Below, in pieces: positions 28,901 through 37,600 of a stretch of DNA of 50,855 bases. The notes under the pieces are model-generated. The model saw only the letters and a program-made list of their open reading frames with translations. It had not been told where the DNA came from and ran no database searches. The stretch is from Candidatus Kapaibacterium sp. (lineage in GTDB: Bacteria; Bacteroidota; Ignavibacteria; Kapaibacteriales; UBA2268): NCBI GenBank assembly GCA_026390695.1, contig JAPLFL010000053.1:1-50855 (forward strand), written 5' to 3'. Position numbers and translations under genes: made by a program. Each line of letters begins with the position of its first letter. The first letter of the stretch is position 1.

Positions 28901-30853
28901 AATTAATGTACACATACAAGGCTGAGGGCCAATGGGTCCTATACAGCATGCACCAAACGATTCCACAGGACTCGATCCAATCAGCATTTTGCTGTTTCCT
29001 ACTGCATCAACAATCCATGCATATAATTTTGCTGTGTCCATTGGAGGAGCATCTGGTGGATAATACCATGTCTGTCCTTTGATCCCTTTAGCTATATAAA
29101 ATGTTTTAGAAGTATCAAGAAGTAATGATTGATTTTTACGATCAATTTCATAAATTTTAATGGTATAAGATTCAATATCATTTGTATTGCTTGCTCTGAA
29201 TTGAAATTCCTGATGTTTATCTTTGAAAGGGTTTGCCTCGGTGGGAGAAATTAAGTTGATAGTTAAGATATTTGAATTATTAAAATTATCAGAACTATAA
29301 TTAAAAGTAAATATTTCGCTATTCGAACCACCGCTGCTAACCTGCCAAGCATAAACCTTCACACCTTGCTGATTAATCCCAAAATAGGGGTCTATCGAAT
29401 TCGTTGGAATTCTAAGATTCTCATAAACCGGTTTGTTCTGTTTCATAGCTATTTCCGGCGTCTGATCATCAATTATCTCTACAATTTTAATAGAATAACT
29501 TTCTGCTTTATCTAAAGCTGTCCATTTGAATGACTGCTTTTGGCTTAGGTCTATTTCAGAATTATTATCGGGGAAGAGAAGAGTTATTTTTGGTCCCTGA
29601 ACATATATTCTATTAGCGCTCCTTGTGGAATCCTTGGGAACTGTATCTTTCCCGCTGCCAGAAACACTACTTTTTGATAATGTAAATCCAAACGGTGCAC
29701 TTGTTCTTGAACCGTAGCTTATTGTCCAAGCGTATTGTTTCCCTGCTTCAAGTTTTGGAGCATTTGCCGGATATTGATACTTTGTACCGGTAATTGAAGC
29801 AACATCCCATAAAGGACGATTTTTAAGTGCATCAGATGCAGATTGTCCAGCTCCAATTTCATAAAGAGAAAAATGTAAAATGCTACCCGCAGGCTGGGTT
29901 GTCCCTTTCTTGTAATCCCATATAAAATTAATATGAGTATCAGGATCAATCACCGCTCCGTTTTCCGGCTGCTGGAGGAGAATACCAGAATCAGTTAGAC
30001 CATCATTCCCACTTGTATCAGGCACACAACATGAAAAGAACGTTAGTGGCTCCGCCCAGCCCTTGCCTGTTTCACAAATCGGGTTCCCTTGGTCGTCAAG
30101 GGCCTGCACACTCCAGACATATAATGTATTTTGTGGAGAATATATTATTGGATTTTCAATATCAGAAGGCCAAATCAAAAATGTATTTGTTGTTGTTCTG
30201 TCCAGAATCGGAAAATTCGCTTGGATAGCTATTGCAGGGGTTTGTCCTTTTAATACTTCAAATACACAGACACGATAAGTTACTGTATATGATGGCTTGG
30301 GAGAAACTGCTGCCCAGCGGAATGTCGGGCGATTCAATTTACTTAGAGTGCTTTCATTGAGTGGCTGTAGCAGTACCGGACATTGATAGCTTGTCATGGT
30401 GAAGAACTTGCAAACTTCCTGTGATAATAGTGCGCTTGTATTGGGATCGATCAGTGTAGCACAAAATTCATAATCCCCAGCTTGTAGCATACCTGTCTGG
30501 ATAGCAATTTTATCGGCATTACCACTGATTTTCATTGCTGACATTGGCATCAAGGTTTCTGCAAAGTATTGAGAGGCACCGGGAGGAACTGAAATAGTTC
30601 TCATCTTCCCGGGTTCGGTATTAGCTTGCAAGATACCATCACGAGTAATCTTACAGTCAAACTTTACATCTACAGAATTTTTCCCTGTATTAATAATCGT
30701 TGCTATCAGCGTGCCTCTTTTGTTTGGCCAGTTTGATATGTATGGATCAGGATGCTTATCCATAACTAAATTTAGCTTTAATTGGGCAAGTGATGGAAGT
30801 GAACTTATTATCGCAAATAAGGCAATAAGCGCAGCTCTTTGTAATGTTTTCAT
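22979..30853 (-). CDS. Giant TANFOR-like / Ig-like exported protein with C-terminal DUF1566
   Basis: 2624 residues with a signal peptide (about 1-23). The N-terminal part (QLKLNLVMDKHPDPYISNWP ... ADKIAIQTGMLQAGDYEFCA) and the following FN3-like units with 'FRWAAVSPKPSYTV...YRVCVFEVLKGQTP' and 'SYSIKIVEIIDDQTPEIAM' resemble TANFOR-domain proteins of Bacteroidota. Cysteine-rich PKD/Ig and SprB-like units follow (TCGSNGSINITNVTGAAPPF). An approximately 140-residue unit is duplicated (about 1304-1438 and 1674-1818). The last 160 residues are DUF1566 (GGYSDWYLPSIDELMLLYAQ ... YFKVRAIRSF). No T9SS tail is seen, so it may stay attached to the beta-barrel encoded just upstream (30 nt gap). Role in adhesion or envelope structure is inferred. 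Confidence 0.8.
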   Translation of the reverse strand: MKTLQRAALIALFAIISSLPSLAQLKLNLVMDKHPDPYISNWPNKRGTLIATIINTGKNSVDVKFDCKITRDGILQANTEPGKMRTISVPPGASQYFAETLMPMSAMKISGNADKIAIQTGMLQAGDYEFCATLIDPNTSALLSQEVCKFFTMTSYQCPVLLQPLNESTLSKLNRPTFRWAAVSPKPSYTVTYRVCVFEVLKGQTPAIAIQANFPILDRTTTNTFLIWPSDIENPIIYSPQNTLYVWSVQALDDQGNPICETGKGWAEPLTFFSCCVPDTSGNDGLTDSGILLQQPENGAVIDPDTHINFIWDYKKGTTQPAGSILHFSLYEIGAGQSASDALKNRPLWDVASITGTKYQYPANAPKLEAGKQYAWTISYGSRTSAPFGFTLSKSSVSGSGKDTVPKDSTRSANRIYVQGPKITLLFPDNNSEIDLSQKQSFKWTALDKAESYSIKIVEIIDDQTPEIAMKQNKPVYENLRIPTNSIDPYFGINQQGVKVYAWQVSSGGSNSEIFTFNYSSDNFNNSNILTINLISPTEANPFKDKHQEFQFRASNTNDIESYTIKIYEIDRKNQSLLLDTSKTFYIAKGIKGQTWYYPPDAPPMDTAKLYAWIVDAVGNSKMLIGSSPVESFGACCIGPIGPQPCMCTLIAIGINPLTVTACIGQPLPNFSYNFSGPCTGPIVYTWSPTFTPTTVGSYPYTCTVSNGNVSCTLPVTLIVVPPNSPLNVEVCSPTGDYTQCCSVKAFKLKFTGSTGCSHIPNTYFPASTTITWYIQKSVVTPSLPTTASSYTFTNSCFDPTTGTSPALGVWYTFGNGSNFTDAPGSSSLTSLEFTSGSQMYYVSCKVTFPSGTFNCMNSGFVNNYYTFKVFPNTSLINATVTVTRPTCGSNGSINITNVTGAAPPFTFSLNNGTYTTVAGYSHLYSNLPASASYTVYIKDANGCLKSFKGPFNLDGPVKPNIISIPPLTHIIPCNGNLKLMSTTNYSANPVTYQWMICSSCGTCNAIASCNLTNCPSSSYTNFGTATSSNISNIITSSGCYRVKVMDANGGCNISDPWYVSNSNNIVYPVISGPSNICDTTAITLTSTGTSLTWSRNGVPVPGGNTSSITEYPPNGPGVYTVTTTNGACNTTSTFTVTGYPCNNCSCSYSITNSTSTASYIGLNSSGVPIYSITVYINNMAGCPGYIQMIAPSSSSATLVTPAATYFVPIGNSNFTFYFTSSITANSMLSFVTQYTPLSGPISGPPCKHQISADVIAMMPPAPTPTPLPNPNDWNSRATPVPGISIIIKRNGSEIIQPTTNDGNGNYTFNVDSHSGIGNCDIMFTATEEALAALKAAKGDGVSAEYKIEMTTASGSEGGVLNFESIKPGAGNSNDKDSNVFYINWIPKKGLHITDSQFGTTKMTIGGKEVYTKALFTNVEVTEKSAYIHVVLNVTPPLRKRQYIRSSIIGINSGSDAYKITMISPTHKKPQKSLTPTFSWTAASDPKDVLYHLRLVKVNTDQYMDPANALKENAPIWDKTDIAETSIALTGAALKAGEVYVWDINANKKGTKPDNTKYSTGYIGGDASQNPRTKTDNSQYPGAYSVIIAGDMDTLSFACADCYFACRMDGGGCVRFSLSDCECLPALATQGTINQTKDIAHVPGFNGTSRSAPIPGLNIIVKRHPGGIIIQPSTNDGNGNYTFNVVQPGAFKSDLGRLDIILTATEEALAALKAAKGNGISAEYKIEMTTASGSEGGVLNFESIKPGVGSSSDKDSNVFYINWIPKKGNQITDTYPSLTKMTIGGKEVYAKALFTNVEVTEKSSVIHVVLNVTPPQVANTDGQPSRKDSLPIDSLKYFAVPRMRLPDPNNGKTTDIGAIRGSVLQKGREEGLTIGGNSQTSTIIPHTTVVLRAHIELGRPDKPYADCTCSGDYDCICSGIIIRVKDGSDRTYDALAKTGIPKDIQSFNIQGDVLKLIFKDKFILKEYKINQKYDIPFDKETANALGYESMTVLAGRYEIVNGNSLSYKFKNGKEIPGIIWDKGSDGKKDSTTQVHIWSGPKDSTIPVQVPYSGQIEKNPPKDSTHSEFIPKIETVAAIGNPNDSNITWKPSVQNAVTGRPTLNNQQTTTATNKSTCDCGRWKTNQILFTDITHHGAPSKALVCGDEFNPTITYSNVNIVFPEYICNPSTCSSTYNWIISGPQGTQTGNTNSVTAANFTAQGYYTVSMYVYCGNKKCDSCKIYVNNTIKPPCPKLKVSHYSVKCHNLINSNNYDFKVTIDNNEPTAGTISLSSMSSSLTINSYTPTSANPFTSTVIDGNITGYGTSICIKVSFSINHNICDTIICFQLPLCGTIQKESDKTGQKPTLACTCGEWKTNKVKYKYLQGQSSTPNLAESTNDSISCNGTITLWPNTYYTFSPPSFTCNPEISACALTYQWTGGMYQGAATTTAASPNYVFSFAPGTHTVNITPFCADNNCTPCVITVNAVEPQFYIGKFYGGGKIFYIDGTGQHGLIAATVDQGSGIPWCYYNSSNNFILTNATGTSVGTGQSNTSAIVAIYANGNYAAKLCDQLTLGGYSDWYLPSIDELMLLYAQRNIIGGFSGSYWSSTEADLSDAWQKDFNSATPSSFIVKDFYYFKVRAIRSF
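25400..25830 (-). repeat. Internal gene duplication, copy B
   Basis: Codes ALAALKAAKGNGISAEYKIE ... GGVLNFESIKPGVG ... VFYINWIPKKG ... KMTIGGKEVYAKALFTNVEV ... HVVLNVTPP. Very close to copy A at 26540-26950 at both protein and DNA level, marking a recent duplication inside the giant gene. Confidence 0.85.
26540..26950 (-). repeat. Internal gene duplication, copy A
   Basis: Codes ALAALKAAKGDGVSAEYKIE ... GGVLNFESIKPGAG ... VFYINWIPKKG ... KMTIGGKEVYTKALFTNVEV ... HVVLNVTPP. The partner is 25400-25830. Between the two copies lies an FN3-like unit with a cysteine-rich tail. Confidence 0.85.
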
Positions 30854-30883
30854 AATTTTTCTCTTTATTTATTTTATTAATTT

Positions 30884-32662
30884 TTAAAATTGAGTCATAA
30901 CAGCTAATTGAACTAAAGTCTCTTTAAATGTACTGCCATAAAGCAGTGGATTGCCGTAGCTGTAATTATTGTTGCCAATACTTGCTCTTAGTTCAAGGGT
31001 TTTCATAGGCCGAAATTGCAAACTAAATTTATATAATAGTTGCGCATCTGTTCCTGAAGCTCGGTTTGAGCTGCCCGAAGCAGTTAAATTAAATGTCGGA
31101 ATAAGTTTTCTTTCAAAAAAAGAATAGCCAAAGGTTGAGCCAATGCTGCGAATGTAGAGAGTCCCTGTTGATAATCTATTTTCCATATAACTTGCTAAAA
31201 AATTTACTGACAGTGGAATTGAATCAGGCATTATGGAGTATGAAGCAAGCAGTGTACGTGTGTTGTTCGAGCTTTCAGCGCCACTGACAAGGTTATAATC
31301 CTTGAATTCATCTATTGCAAAGCCGGCTGTGATAATATGAGTCATATTGAATTTGTGCAAAGTCACGGTTGGGTCAATACTGAGCGCTTGGCTCACATTC
31401 TGCACTCTGAGTGTATCTAATGCTATATTATTTCTAATACCAAAATTTGAATATTGAGCAGAGATATTTAATTCATCAATAATATCTGCATTCATATTGA
31501 CTGAGCCAATCATTTGGGTACTTGTTTCTGTCTTTGTTTTTGATATATTATTTATCCGCTCACCAATAGAGCCACTAAGCGAGAATTTATTATTAAATAA
31601 ACGAAGATATGGAGCTGCTTTTAGCTCAATTCTATCGGATTGCATAAAAGTAAATCCAACGGGCTTGAATCCCGCTCCGATATAAAGCCCTGATAGAGAA
31701 ATTCCGTAAGTTTTTTGTAGAATTTTAATAGCTGCTGAACCTGCGAAATCTGCTCTCGTAGATGTTCGGGTTGTCTGAATTGAATTTAGCGGATTGCCCG
31801 AAATTTGCATTTCAGCTGAACTCAAATCACGTGTAAAGCTCGATAGTGAGACTTCACCATTAATCGAAACACCTTCAATAATTGTAAATTTACCATCAAC
31901 AGAAGCAACATATCCTTCTTCGGCTCTGAGACGTGTTGTATCAGCCGGAATTATTACTGTACTGCTGTCAATAAGTGCTGAATGCTCTGCCGTTATACCC
32001 GTTATATTGCTTTTAATTGAATTTGCTGCATCTTTAGCGCGAATGACATTGAAACCAATAAATGAACTTTTTTCACTACCAAAAGCTACCCTTGCCATAT
32101 ATATATCGCGCCGATAGGAGCCGTGAATGTTCTTGGCAGTATCAGTTTCAATTGCTCTTTGGTTGCTACCGGCAGAAGCAGCTAATTGAAAGTTCCCCGG
32201 CTTGAGGTTAAAGCCTAAGCCCAATAGTTGCTGGTCGCCGGCACTGAGTTGAGAATAATTTGGTGATTGATTACCAACAAAAAACTCTGCCCAACCGATT
32301 TTTGGAGCAAAAGATAATGCATTTGCAGGATTTTGCAAGTATTGCATTAGAGTTGGTGCAACAAGAGCCATGCTTGTTGGATTAGCCTCCGGGCTCGACA
32401 ATATAAAATTAAAAGGAATTGATAGATAATCTCCAAATTTTAATGTCGGCGAAAACATCAATCTATATAATGAAGGTGGTCGGCGACCTTTCTGAGCGCT
32501 ATCAGGTGATGCCGAAAAGCTATAAAAGTCTGCATTCATAGAAACAGAACCACTAATCTGAAAGAATGATGGTTTTGGAGCAGATTCCTGAGATAAACTA
32601 TTGATTGTTGAAAGAGTAATAATAGTTATCAGTAAAAAAATAACCGAGTAAGTATGCTTCAT
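30884..32662 (-). CDS. Outer-membrane beta-barrel protein paired with the TANFOR-like protein
   Basis: About 592 residues from the preferred start MKHTYSVIFLLITIITL (an ATG 12 nt further upstream is possible). The signal peptide is cut near SLSQ. The rest is a run of alternating amphipathic strands typical of an outer-membrane barrel, and the protein ends in Phe (LAVMTQF), as outer-membrane barrels do. N-terminal features (ISGSVSMNADFYSFSAS, RRPPSLYRLMFSPTLKFGDY, IGWAEFFVGNQSPNYSQLSA) resemble the barrel proteins I recall beside TANFOR genes in Flavobacteria. It heads the operon with the giant protein (30 nt later) and the LamG protein. Likely an outer-membrane anchor or port for the giant partner. 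Confidence 0.75.
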   Translation of the reverse strand: MKHTYSVIFLLITIITLSTINSLSQESAPKPSFFQISGSVSMNADFYSFSASPDSAQKGRRPPSLYRLMFSPTLKFGDYLSIPFNFILSSPEANPTSMALVAPTLMQYLQNPANALSFAPKIGWAEFFVGNQSPNYSQLSAGDQQLLGLGFNLKPGNFQLAASAGSNQRAIETDTAKNIHGSYRRDIYMARVAFGSEKSSFIGFNVIRAKDAANSIKSNITGITAEHSALIDSSTVIIPADTTRLRAEEGYVASVDGKFTIIEGVSINGEVSLSSFTRDLSSAEMQISGNPLNSIQTTRTSTRADFAGSAAIKILQKTYGISLSGLYIGAGFKPVGFTFMQSDRIELKAAPYLRLFNNKFSLSGSIGERINNISKTKTETSTQMIGSVNMNADIIDELNISAQYSNFGIRNNIALDTLRVQNVSQALSIDPTVTLHKFNMTHIITAGFAIDEFKDYNLVSGAESSNNTRTLLASYSIMPDSIPLSVNFLASYMENRLSTGTLYIRSIGSTFGYSFFERKLIPTFNLTASGSSNRASGTDAQLLYKFSLQFRPMKTLELRASIGNNNYSYGNPLLYGSTFKETLVQLAVMTQF

Positions 32663-32726
32663 ATTAAATTCCATATATAGAGAATGATAATTTGTTATTA
32701 TTTATTAATATTTTATATATAATGTT

Positions 32727-32734
32727 CAAATGTA
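32727..32734 (-). promoter_or_regulatory. Possible -7 element for the barrel/TANFOR/LamG operon
   Basis: On the minus strand TACATTTG fits TAnnTTTG. It would place the start of transcription about 58 nt before the ATG at 32662. No clear TTTG is seen 19-20 nt upstream, so this is tentative. The 21-bp array begins 115 nt further upstream. Confidence 0.3.
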
Positions 32735-32848
32735 AATAGATTCTATATTTATCTAATAATTTATATTTATGGATTAAATAGAAAAGGAACTTATAATTAT
32801 ATAATAAATGATGTATAAGATAAGTAAATATGTTATTAGTGTGCTCTC

Positions 32849-33153
32849 GGAAGTAGTTAGGGAACCTATTGCACTCGTGAGGATAGTCTAAGAAGTAGTA
32901 CGGATAAGTTTTGCAGGAGTACGGATAGTCTTGGAAGTAGTACAGATAAGTTTTTCCGATCGGCAAAGACCACTTGCACGTCGGCAAAACTAACTTGCAC
33001 GTCGGCAAAACTAACTTGCACGTCACTTGCACGTCGGCAAAACTAACTTGCACGTCGGCAAAACTAACTTGCACGTCTGCAAAACTAACTTGCACATCGG
33101 CAAAACTAACTTGCACATCGGCAAAACTAACTTGCACGTCGGCAAAAGGTACT
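32849..33153. repeat. 21-bp tandem array 2 (about 14 units plus an 11-bp partial)
   Basis: Two sequence families share one register. Units at 32849-32953 alternate GAAGTAGTACGGATAAGTTT and GCAGGAGTACGGATAGTCTT types; a hybrid unit follows at 32954-32974. Eight nearly identical units built on TGCACGTCGGCAAAACTAAC then run to 33153, interrupted by a truncated 11-bp unit at 33017-33027. All full units are exactly 21 bp. The array lies upstream of the barrel operon and right at the end of the degenerate receiver gene. No spacers, so not CRISPR; long ORFs through it are artefacts. Confidence 0.92.
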
Positions 33154-33200
33154 TCAACGAGTATTTTAATAAAATCAATATATCCCTGATTAATTTCATT

Positions 33201-33536
33201 TTATATTTTATTAAAAAAATTAGAATCAATGTTCTTCAGAACATATCCTTTGATCTTAGAAACCTTAGCATCCTGAATACAATATAGTTCATCATTATTA
33301 TAAACCAGAATTTCAAAATCCCATTTGGCTAATCGTTCAAGTAAATCGCGTCCTTTGGAATCTTTCATTGATAAATTTACAACCACAATCTGTGGTTTCT
33401 CTTTATGTATCTGTTCAATTGCTTGATCTATATTAGAAATAGTAAAAAAACTGACTTCGGAATATAATTCAGCGATTTTTTTTGCAATGTTAATATTGGT
33501 ATTATCATTATTATTGATTATTAAAACTTTTAGCAT
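33201..33536 (-). CDS. Degenerate receiver-domain protein lacking the phosphate-accepting Asp
   Basis: 111 residues with the alternating beta/alpha layout of a response-regulator receiver: MLKVLIINNND, QIVVVNLSMKDSKGRDLLER, FEILVYNN, IKGYVLK. The position of the phosphorylated Asp is Asn 54 (VVVN), and the usual acidic pair at the end of strand 1 is mostly Asn. The conserved Lys (GYVLK) is kept. So it folds like a receiver but should not be phosphorylated in the normal way. The last helix is short, and the gene ends 48 nt from the 21-bp array, so its end may have been eroded. It may act as a dominant, phosphate-independent partner of the neighbouring two-component system. Confidence 0.6.
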   Translation of the reverse strand: MLKVLIINNNDNTNINIAKKIAELYSEVSFFTISNIDQAIEQIHKEKPQIVVVNLSMKDSKGRDLLERLAKWDFEILVYNNDELYCIQDAKVSKIKGYVLKNIDSNFFNKI

Positions 33537-33881
33537 TTTTTCCTTATTAATTTAAAAAATGCAAATTAGGAGTTTATTGAAGGAAATAAAAGTTATAAAG
33601 AGTGAGCGCTGGATTTGAAAGAGTGTGCGTGGAGAAATGGATAAGGAAAAGGATAAGGTAAATGAAATATGAGAAACTAATTACACCATGTAACGAATAT
33701 AAACCAATACATTGTCATTCCTACGGATGCAGGAATCTCCTTCGAACAGAACTTTGAGGATTCCTGCATGCGCAGGAATGACAGTTTCAACAATTTATCT
33801 TATACTACATAATTCAAAATATAAAAAATAAAGAATTTCATATATGTTAAATGATGATGAGAGTAGTTCCCCCAGAGAAAT
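33537..33881. other. Gene-free stretch holding a MITE-like element
   Basis: No convincing gene on either strand. The only structure seen is the palindromic element at 33713-33783. Confidence 0.4.
33713..33783. repeat. MITE-like palindromic element, copy 2
   Basis: Same ends as the copy at 19357: TGTCATTCCTACGGATGCAG at the left, ATTCCTGCATGCGCAG then GAATGACA at the right, almost perfectly inverted, with a different central loop. Like copy 1, it lies shortly beyond the 3' end of a leftward gene (98 nt after the LytTR regulator). Confidence 0.75.
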
Positions 33882-34646
33882 TTATAACTTTGCGAATTGC
33901 TTGAGAAACAAATCTTTTTGGCGGGTTGAAACATCTAATTCTGTACCATCCTTCATCAGTACGGAGCCTCCTTTACCTTTGATATAACTTTGTACAAACT
34001 TCATATTTATCAGATGGGATTTGTGGATGCGGAAAAAATCTAATCCTTCGAGCAGTTCCTCGTATTCTTTAAGTGTGTGACAGACTAATAATTCAGTTTT
34101 ATTTTTGAGGAAGAAGCGGGTATAATTGCTTTCGGCCAAACATCTGACAATGTCGTTCACTTCAATGAAAACATAACCCGAATCAGTTGCTAAAGCGATT
34201 TTATCAGGCTTTGCTTTATCTATTTGAGTATGTGCTAAGGATATTCTACTTTTTCCGTTAGCAATATTTTCATGTTTTTCCTTCACTTTATCGAGAGCAA
34301 GAGCTAATTCCTCGGGATCAAAAGGCTTCAGTAAATAATCGAGAGCAGAAAATTTGATAGCTTTGATTGCATAATAATTATAAGCGGTTGCAAAAATTAT
34401 AGAAAATTTAATCTCAGTGAAATGTTCAAGTATTTCAAATCCGGAACGATCAAATAATTCTATATCCAGAAACACAACATCCGGTTCGGTAGCTTCTATA
34501 ATAGCTATTCCGGATTTCACAGAGTCGGCTTCTCCAATAATTATGAAATCATCGCTTGCTTCTTTGATGAATTTTTTCAGGAGATCACGTCCATGTTTTT
34601 CATCATCTATTATGATGACTTTATACTTTATTTCGTTATTATCCAT
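33882..34646 (-). CDS. LytTR-family response regulator
   Basis: 254 residues from the preferred ATG at 34646 (MDNNEIKYKVIIIDDEKHGR); a longer frame starts further upstream but adds an unlikely 27-residue head inside the kinase gene. Receiver domain about 1-125 with acidic pair DD (14-15), phospho-acceptor D61 (VVFLDIELFD) and conserved Lys (DYLLKPF). C-terminal LytTR DNA-binding domain about 155-254 (RCLAESNYTRFFLKN, RIHKSHLINMKFV). It overlaps the kinase stop by 8 nt, so the pair is co-translated. The target genes are unknown; the surface-protein operons on both sides are the obvious candidates. Confidence 0.9.
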   Translation of the reverse strand: MDNNEIKYKVIIIDDEKHGRDLLKKFIKEASDDFIIIGEADSVKSGIAIIEATEPDVVFLDIELFDRSGFEILEHFTEIKFSIIFATAYNYYAIKAIKFSALDYLLKPFDPEELALALDKVKEKHENIANGKSRISLAHTQIDKAKPDKIALATDSGYVFIEVNDIVRCLAESNYTRFFLKNKTELLVCHTLKEYEELLEGLDFFRIHKSHLINMKFVQSYIKGKGGSVLMKDGTELDVSTRQKDLFLKQFAKL

Positions 34647-37600
34647 TTTGAGTTTTATATTTAAAAATAATAATACTAACCTGAGTGCCACAGGCTTTTC
34701 CTTTATCATCAATCGAATCTTTGACAAATACTTCAGAGTTTATCAAACCTAATCTTTCTCTAGAAATATCCATACCGAAAGATTTATTTATTTGAATATC
34801 TTCGGATTTATTCTCTTCGGATATTTTACGCCCAACACCATTATCAATGATGTCAATAAGTAGATTTTCGCCTGATTCAACTATAGAAATATCTATCTTA
34901 CCATGTTCAATCTGATGAATTTGTCCGTGTTTAATAGAATTTTCTATGTAAGGCTGAAGAAAAAGTGCTGGAACAGAGATTTCCTTGGGATTTATTTTAT
35001 CATCAACTACAATTGAATAAGTAAACTTATTATCAAATCTTAGCAATTCAAGTTCGAAATATAGATTTATATGTTCAATCTCTTCTTCTAATGATATTGT
35101 GGATGCTCTCAGCCTGTCGATAACTTTCCGCAATAGTTTCGAGAATTTCAAAAGATATTTCATAGCTTTTTGTTTATCATCGTAAACTATAAGATTAAAT
35201 ATTGAATTCAGAGAATTGAAAATAAAATGCGGATTCATTTGCGATTGTAATGCCTGAAGTTTCAGGGAAATCATCCTTCTTTTGACAGATTCTTCATTAT
35301 ATCTTCGTTTTAATAAATTTTTAACATAAAAGAATATTGATAGCAAAATTAAAATTATAATAAGTGCTTTAAACCATAAAGTCATCCAAAATGGAGGAGA
35401 AATTATTAGATTAATTGATATTCCATTTTCATTCCAAACACCATCATTATTGCTTGCTTTTATTCTAAGAATATAATTACCCGGGTCAATGCCAGCTAAA
35501 ATAATGATATTCTGATTGCCAAGATAAATCCAGTCTTTATGCAAGCCTTCAACTTTATATGCATATTGATTACGAAGCGGAGCCACGTAATCAAGAGCAG
35601 AAAACTGAACTTTTATATAATCTGTATGCCAATCTGTTTTTATTGTATCTTGATCTTTCAACAAATAAGAAACAAGGCTATCCTTGAAGAACAGCTTGGA
35701 GATTACTATTTGAGGGATATTCTTGTTTAAAACTAATTCCATAGGTAAAAAAATCGATACTCCATCTGATCCGCCGAACACTAATTTATTATCCACAGTA
35801 ACGCCGGCTGAATGATAAGCATACTCATTGCCTTGGAAGCCATCTTTTTCAGTAAAACGAGTGAACTTCCTTTCAATCTGGTCATATTTTATTAGTCCTT
35901 TCATTGAACCAAGCCACAAATTATTATCGGAATCGCATACCATGCTTACAATTCCGTCATCGGGCAAACCATTAGTAGTTGTTAATGATGAAAAATTATC
36001 TTTTTGAGGATTATACATACTAATACCTGAACCATAAGCACCAAACCAAATATTTCCATCAATATCTTCGCAGATCGACCAAACATTATTACCACAAATA
36101 GAATTTGAGTCATTTGGATTATGCAAGTAAACTTTAAAACCGTCATTCTCAGGTAAATATCTGTTCAAGCCGTTCTGAGTGCCAATCCAGATATTATTTT
36201 TTTTGTCTTTAAAGATTGTATTAATTCTTAAATCGCAGATCGAAGACTTAATTGTGTCATTATGGATATAGGACTTATACGATTTATAACTGGGTTCGTA
36301 CTTATATAGGCCTCCGATCGTCCCTAACCACAATGACTTGCCATCTTTTACCATGCCCCATATATATATAGAATTACCGGATAATTTTGAAATTTTATTA
36401 AGGCCAAGTTTATTTGTTATATCTCTATATTTTCCATTTTTTTTATTCAATATTAAAACGCCATTGTTTGTACCGATCATAAGATTATTGTCTTCGTCAT
36501 CGGTCATTACATTGATTGCATTTTTTCTATTATCAGTCTCATTTCCCTTATAGAAATACTTTGTCCAACAATTATTAGTCTTATCGTATTTATCTAAACC
36601 ATTATAAGTACCAACCCATATACAGTTATCATTATCCACATAAACCGATCTGATGGTATTCATTGATAAAGAATTTGGATCAGTTTCAATATTTTTATAA
36701 GTAAATACTCTTTTTGTTTTGGGAATAATCTTTATGAGACCATTATTATAATAATCCCATATAATATGATTTTTTGAACTAAAAATTTGCTTTGTATTGA
36801 GAAAATAACTCCCGTAATAGACAGGTGAATATGAATGGATTCTATTAGTTTTGTCAAAGCCGAGATAGCCTGAATCGTTGAATTGATAAAGACCGTTAAA
36901 CAATTTCTTTTGTTTATCTGATAATTCATTATGTAATTTAATTGTTGCAAATAGATGATCGTTATAGTAAAAAGGATTAATATCAAACCCATTTTTGTAC
37001 CATTTGTCATCAATCTTGAAATTAGTTTCTTCATAACTAAGGTCTTTTAACACTAATTTAACCACTCTAAAGCGTTCTTTATCATTACTAATCTGAATCA
37101 GAGGATTAGCGGCTTTATCAGAGCCTAAAAATTTGACATAAGCATAATCTTTATAATTATTGATTCCTATATAAGTTTCATTTCTGGGATTGATTAAATA
37201 TAATTTGTCTCCTTTTGTAAAGTCTTCATAAATTAAAATATTCTTGTTTTTTTGATAATTTTTAGTTTTTACTATTAAGTCCCCGTTTTCACCAACAAAA
37301 TAATCATGATAATATAAATTATTCTCTATCGCGGAGTCAATATAATGCTTATCTGTTTGAAATAATTCAAACTTGTCGCTTTTAAAATTATATTGTTGAA
37401 TATACAATGCTCCCAATTCTCTTGTATTGAATTTATTGCAAATTACCAGAATATAAAGTTGTCCATCACAATCAGCCAGCATTTTTAAAGATGAAATATA
37501 GTTAATGAATTTCCCTTCAGTAAGATTGTAACTTTTACTTTTACCTGTTCTCGGGTCTAACCGATTAATTCCTTTGACTGAACTTAAAATCCAAATAAAT

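Noticed and set aside
32664-33137. 157-residue ORF with repeated QVSFADV
   Set aside because: It is only the 21-bp array read through, since 21 is a multiple of three. The opposite strand and other frames are equally open.
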